From Symsagittifera roscoffensis (Eukaryota; Xenacoelomorpha; Acoela; Convolutidae), in contig NC_087067.1 of assembly GCF_963678635.1 (NCBI RefSeq), positions 3,483,072 through 3,547,071 on the forward strand: a stretch of 64,000 nucleotides of DNA, read 5' to 3'. The stretch's first letter is position 1. Every line of letters starts with the position of its first letter. A program made the position numbers and the translations under genes. The notes under the pieces are model-generated. The model saw nothing but the letters and a program-made list of their open reading frames with translations. It ran no database searches and was not told the DNA's origin. Shown here piece after piece: positions 35,401 through 41,400 of this stretch.

Positions 35401-38400
35401 ATTGAAACACGAATTATTTTTTGCGTGGCGAGTTATCTCGCACAACGAAATCGTTCCAAATTGCATTGAGGCTAAGTAATCGGTCATACAAATTTGTACG
35501 CTCAAATTTTCTTACTTGATCTTTGATATAATCTAAAATTCCAATATATTCCAATTTTTTTTTCCGAAAAAAAAACATTCGATATGGATTAAGGGCTGTC
35601 GCAACATTCAGGGCTTTGCCCTGTATACGCGCAGTCTTGTTTGGCTTTAGTAATTCGATAATACTTTATTTTTGAGCATTACTGTTTAATAGTCACATAT
35701 AGAGAAAACATTTGCAATATATTAAAAAATTTGACGATGCGGGCTAGCTGAACGCCCATACAAAAATAAATCAGATAAATTAAAAAAACTAATCAAAAAT
35801 ACTTTTTTAAGGAAAATACGAGTGATCTAATCTATGAATATTTGCATAAAACAAATTACCAAGTCAGCTAGATAGGAGACGAACACAAAACGATATCAAC
35901 ATGAATCATTGTGGGTCTTCCTTCCGTCGCAGAAGAAAATTCTAAGATTGAGGCTGTCTTAAAGTTAACGTGCTGAAATTACAAGAGATTGACTGCTAAT
36001 CCTTTATTCTGATGATATGAAATGCTGTCTTCAAAAAAGTAAACAAAAATTTTTTGGCAAAAAAATTGAGTGAACATAGCCAGAAGGTTTACAGTATTCA
36101 AAAAAAATATTCGAACTAAATCTATTCGAACCTACTTCGATGAGGCCAACTCAAGTACCTGCTTTTCAAATAATATTTATATCATCTCGTAATCGTTGTT
36201 GAAATAACCTGCCGGCTTATTGCAAAGATTTGTTTTTATTTCACGATTTGCGAAAAAACTCCGTTCAGCTTCTGTGTTTAGATATCTACTTTTCAGATAA
36301 AATCATGATCAATTACTAATTCCTAATGAAAGATTGTAAATTGATCACGTTATCTGGTCGGCTGAACCCACAATTTTTGCATCTTATTTAGTCTTACTGA
36401 GTAAATTTTTTTGTATGCCGACAATTACGCACCAATCATTCATACAGACTACAAAATGGAAGGATACTATAAATAGCCTTTGAACAATCAAAGTGACTTC
36501 ACAAAAATTCACGCTAGTAATCGATTGATAACGTTTCATCTATTTCTTTTATACGTTCCCATATATGGAACTCAGAGAAACTCAAGGCTGATTGACGATA
36601 GTAAAAATTGATGATAAATCACTACAATAACTCACTACAATTATTTACAATTACTGGCCACTACGTCAGAAGAAGCAAAGCAATTTCACAAAAATTCCAA
36701 GAAATTTGAACTGATTTTAATACCCAAAAAAAAGTAAAACCCGGACGAAGGATCAAACATGATTAGAACTTAAATTAAATAAAGCTTCTAGCTGTTACGT
36801 GTTCAAATTTACATTTTTATTTTTGTTAAAATGATAAACATTTAATAACCGACCTTGAGAATATAAAGTTCTCAGACCGTTTTACCGACTGAAGATGGAA
36901 CAAAAATGATCCCACAACTGTCTCGCAAAACTAGTGTTTCTACTGATCTATTGTTCCCAAATGCAAAATATATCAATTCGTATTTTGCATAGCGTGTGGG
37001 AGGTTAATTTCTCTTTTTCTGAAAATTTTCTTATTTTTCTGAAAATCCATCTATTTCAATTTAAACTACTCGCTCTGATAAGAGCAGTTTTGTTAATATT
37101 GCCTTAGATTGATTGAAAAGTTGCACAAAACCATCCGGCCAAAAATAAAAGTGTGACGAACAGACGGTGTTTCGATACAGAAACTACGTAAAAGAAGAAC
37201 TTATCTTTTTATGTGCATAGATTAAATTGCATATTTTGCACCCTGTTTAATCAATTGATAGAAGATTTACTTATCATGCGTCCTTTTTTGACCGAAATTG
37301 TTCACAACGTGTTCACATTTTTTCCGTTTCCGGTGTTTTTGCCATCTGCGTAGCTAAAAAGATGGGCAAAAGATTTGAGTTCCACAATTTTGTCCCTTTG
37401 AAAACATATTGCAAAAATCGGTTTATTGAAAAATTAAAAGGATTATCAATCACCCGGTCCCAGCGTCTGTTCTTTTTATAATCAAATTCAATTACTGATA
37501 GAAAGCATCCAAGCGTTCAGGGCTGTTTTTAAACTATTCAGCTCAAAAATGCACCATTTTTTCTTCAAAAAAAAATTGGGTGCAAGAGAATTGAGAAATA
37601 TAGATAAAGATGTCAATTTGTTTTCAGCACTATCTTTTCAGTCGCTTTTACTGATAATTAAATTACCTCACATAAACACCCCCTGAATAAATATATACAA
37701 CGAAACACCAATACTCTGAGCTAGAATAATTAAAAGGGGCTTTTTCCTTGGAACCAGCAGTTGTCTGCATTTGGTTCCCAAGGCCGAAAATTAGCAGAAC
37801 CGAAAATTTCTGATTATCTTTATATTTTTTCCGAAATCACTCATTTCATTTATTCAAACATTATTGGATTCCTATAACTACCCTCACCCTCCTTTAGCTA
37901 AAGGGGGAGATTCGTGACTAGGTGCAAAATTCGCTATGCATAACCGTAGAGTTATTTCATTTTAGGGGTGGCAATTCGTTACTAGGTACCAAAGGGGGGA
38001 GGGGGTAGTTACAGAGATCCACATTATTAGTTATGAAAAAATCAATCAGTTTGTAAATTTCAGTGAGTCAAAATTTATCGAAAAAAGGCTTTATTTTTAA
38101 AGCTAATGAACATTTCGGCTGTTTGAGGGACTCTTGACTTGGGGGATTCTCCTTCTTTGCACCCCAAAATCAATACTTTGTGTCTCATGTTATTTAGACT
38201 TCCCGCCTTCCTCGCTAACGGTTATGCCTCAAGCAACACTAAACAACACCATAAAGCCTTACCATTGAAAAAAATCGTTCACTAGATTTCTTTTTCACTT
38301 AGCCGAAAAATGAATTTTGGACTAGTTTGATATTTGGCTCTCTAAAATGACGATGGGACCTGAAAAAATAAACATTTTTGGTCATAAAATCTTCAGAAAA

Positions 38401-41400
38401 AAGAGTGTTTTGTGTACTTGCTTTTTTTGTGAGTGATGGGACACATCTTTCATATGTGCCTTTTCGCGGGACTCAACTATCATTTTTAGACCAAACAACA
38501 GATGTCTAGGAAATAAAAAATCGTATAATATTTTTCTTGTTCAAAAGATTCGACCTCGCGAAAAAATCATAAAATACGTGGTCATTTCATAATTCATAAG
38601 AGGAAAGTAAGAGTTTAGGGTTTTAGGCTAGTTGACAAATCGATCTGTTGGCACGGTGAGTGACTATAATGCCTGATCAAGACATTTGGGTTGAAGCCGG
38701 GAGGAGGTTTTAAGCTGCAAGGGTAAACAGGATTTCTGTCAAAATTGGAGATTACAACTCGGATATTTGTTATTCCGGCCGTAATTCCAAAATATTGTCA
38801 GCCTTTGTGTTTTCAGAGCGTCCGCCAAAAAATGCCAGCTTTGGACATTGCTAGTGGACAAAGATCAAAGAAAACGGCCGAACAAAAAGATCACCTTGAC
38901 TTGTTTTTTCAATTTGAACTCACGTTAGGCTTGGGATCCAAATAAATTATGTACGCACAACAAATTGAGATTGAATTTTAAAGGGTGCTGACAACCAGAC
39001 AGGTTTTTGATTTTTAGGTTCGGGTTACATAATTCGACCCTATTGCAAGAAGGGTGAAACTGGTTAAGTCAATAAATACAGCCAACATTAACTGTTTTCT
39101 AATTAATTGTTTCTCAGAACAATAATAATTTATTTTTTACAGAGAAAAGTGATTGAGGAAATTATTTTGAAACGACAGAAAAGGAAGTCTTTTTTCTTTC
39201 AAAAAAATGCAGTTGAAAAAATAATCCGGAAAAGGTCCAAAAAACGACCTACAAAATTTCATAACTTTGTCTTGGACGACGTTCATAAACAGCCGTGACA
39301 ACCATTGAAGATCAATGAATGAAGAGAAACAAGGCGAAAAAAATTGGTTTGACTGGCGTTAAGCCGAAAACTAAACGGTAGACAAAAATTTTCAAGCTAT
39401 AAATTTTTTCAGAATAAATCTTTCAGGACCTGTCCTCCCTGAATTAAACAAAAACATTATAAACATTTTTATGGGATTTTGCGCAATTTAAAGTGAATTG
39501 AGATACAATTAAACAATGCATTACAGTTTATTGACTAAAAAAAGAAGAATATAAAGCTAAAAATTTTTTTGGAAAAAGCCAAAAAATCTATCTACAAAAA
39601 TTTCATTTTTGCTCCAAGGTAATGTACATAAAAAGCCTTAACCAGTACTTAGAATCAATGACCAAGCGGTAAGTAAGGCGGAAAAACTTGGTTTGACTCT
39701 CGTTATGCCAAGAACTAAATTACTGTCATAAAAATATATTTGAGCTGCAAAATTTCTGGTGTATACCTTTTTTTTACGGCCAATCCCTCCTAAAAAAGCA
39801 ACATCAGCAAGAACTTTTAATTTCAAAATTTCGGAATGTAAGTTGACTTACGATACAGTTAAAACTTTGCATTTCAAGGTATTGATTAGAAAAAAAAGAG
39901 GGACAAAAAGCCTTCACAATGACCGAGCTGGCGGCAACTAAGGCAAAAAAAATTGGATCGACCCTCGTTAAGCTGTAAGCAAAACTCTGTACATAGAAGA
40001 AAATCAAGCTATAACAAACTGTAAATTTTTTTCGCAATTGATTACTCTTAAACAGTAAAAAAAACTGTTCATAAGTTTCAGCAACATAATTCGACAAGCG
40101 AGCGATACAATTGAAACATTTCATTACGAGATATTAAACAAAAAAAATTAAAGAATTTTCATTTACAATTAAACTAAAAAACCCCCAGGAAAAGTTCTAA
40201 AAAAGTATACGTACAAAACTTTATACCTTGTTTAAATAAACAGCCTTAACAAGCACTTGAAATTAATGGGAGAGCAGTGGATAAGCTGAAAAAAATTTGA
40301 ATCAGCCCTCGTTGAGCCGAATACAAAACCGTGGACATAAAAAACATTCAAGCTATAAAAATTAGATTTTAATTTTTTTTTATAACCCACTCTTCTGAAA
40401 TGGCTAAAATCGCTCTTGAAACGTGGCGACATAAATTGACTATGCCGATACAACATAAGCCAAACCCATCATTTAATGAAAAAGAAACCAAAAAGTTATA
40501 AAATCGGTGAACATCAGAGTTGGTAAAATTATAAATTACAAAACAACATTGAACTAAAGCAAAAAACTGTTTGAATCAAAATTTAAAAAACCTCAGCTTA
40601 GAAAAAGAACCGTTTGAAAAGCCAAAAAAATTAGATAAAAAAACACAATTCAAAAATGTAATTTAAAAAAAAAATTTTATTAAAAAAAAATAATGACTGT
40701 CCACTTGAACTAGAAAGTAGTTTTCTTTGAATTTTCAACAGTTTGAGCATGTCAGCTTTTGAGCATGTCAAAAATGAGTATGTTGACAGTATTTGTAAGA
40801 AAAATCGTTTTCGGGAAAACAGTCTAGTTCCCAATTACAAGTCATTTGCTCTCGCAAGTGAAAATAAAATAAGGTTGAAGGTTCGAATGATACTAATTTA
40901 TTCTTTTTGATATACGGTCATGGCCGTTTTTTTCCAGTTTTCTAGATCTCTGAAAAAACTATCATGATGTCTACTCTTTTTTGTTATATTGTAATTTTTT
41001 TCCAAATAAATTTGTTTTAATCTTTAAACAATTTGGCAATTTTCTTAATTACTATATTGGCCGACTACAAATAATTACATTTTGAAAATTTTAGCCATTT
41101 GGGAGTTTTAAACTTTAATACCATTTGGAATTTTTGTCTTTTTTCGAAAAAGGTGATCGATGTTGAAAAAGGCGAAAAAGGTGATAACATTTAAAAAATT
41201 TATTTGAGTCGCCCATTTTTTCTCATCGTTGATATCTCAATTTAGAATCTATAATTGTCGCGCAAAAGAAACTCATTTGAGTTATATAAACTCTTCACAT
41301 TTATTCATCTTTTGGATGTGTTAGGTAAACAAGACGACAGGGCATTAAGACGACATTACTTTAAGGCGTCAAATGAGCGTTAAAACATTAAAAGGAACTG

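Noticed and set aside
40870-40900. tRNA-like B box (GGTTCGAAT)
   Set aside because: There is no A box, acceptor stem or cloverleaf around it.
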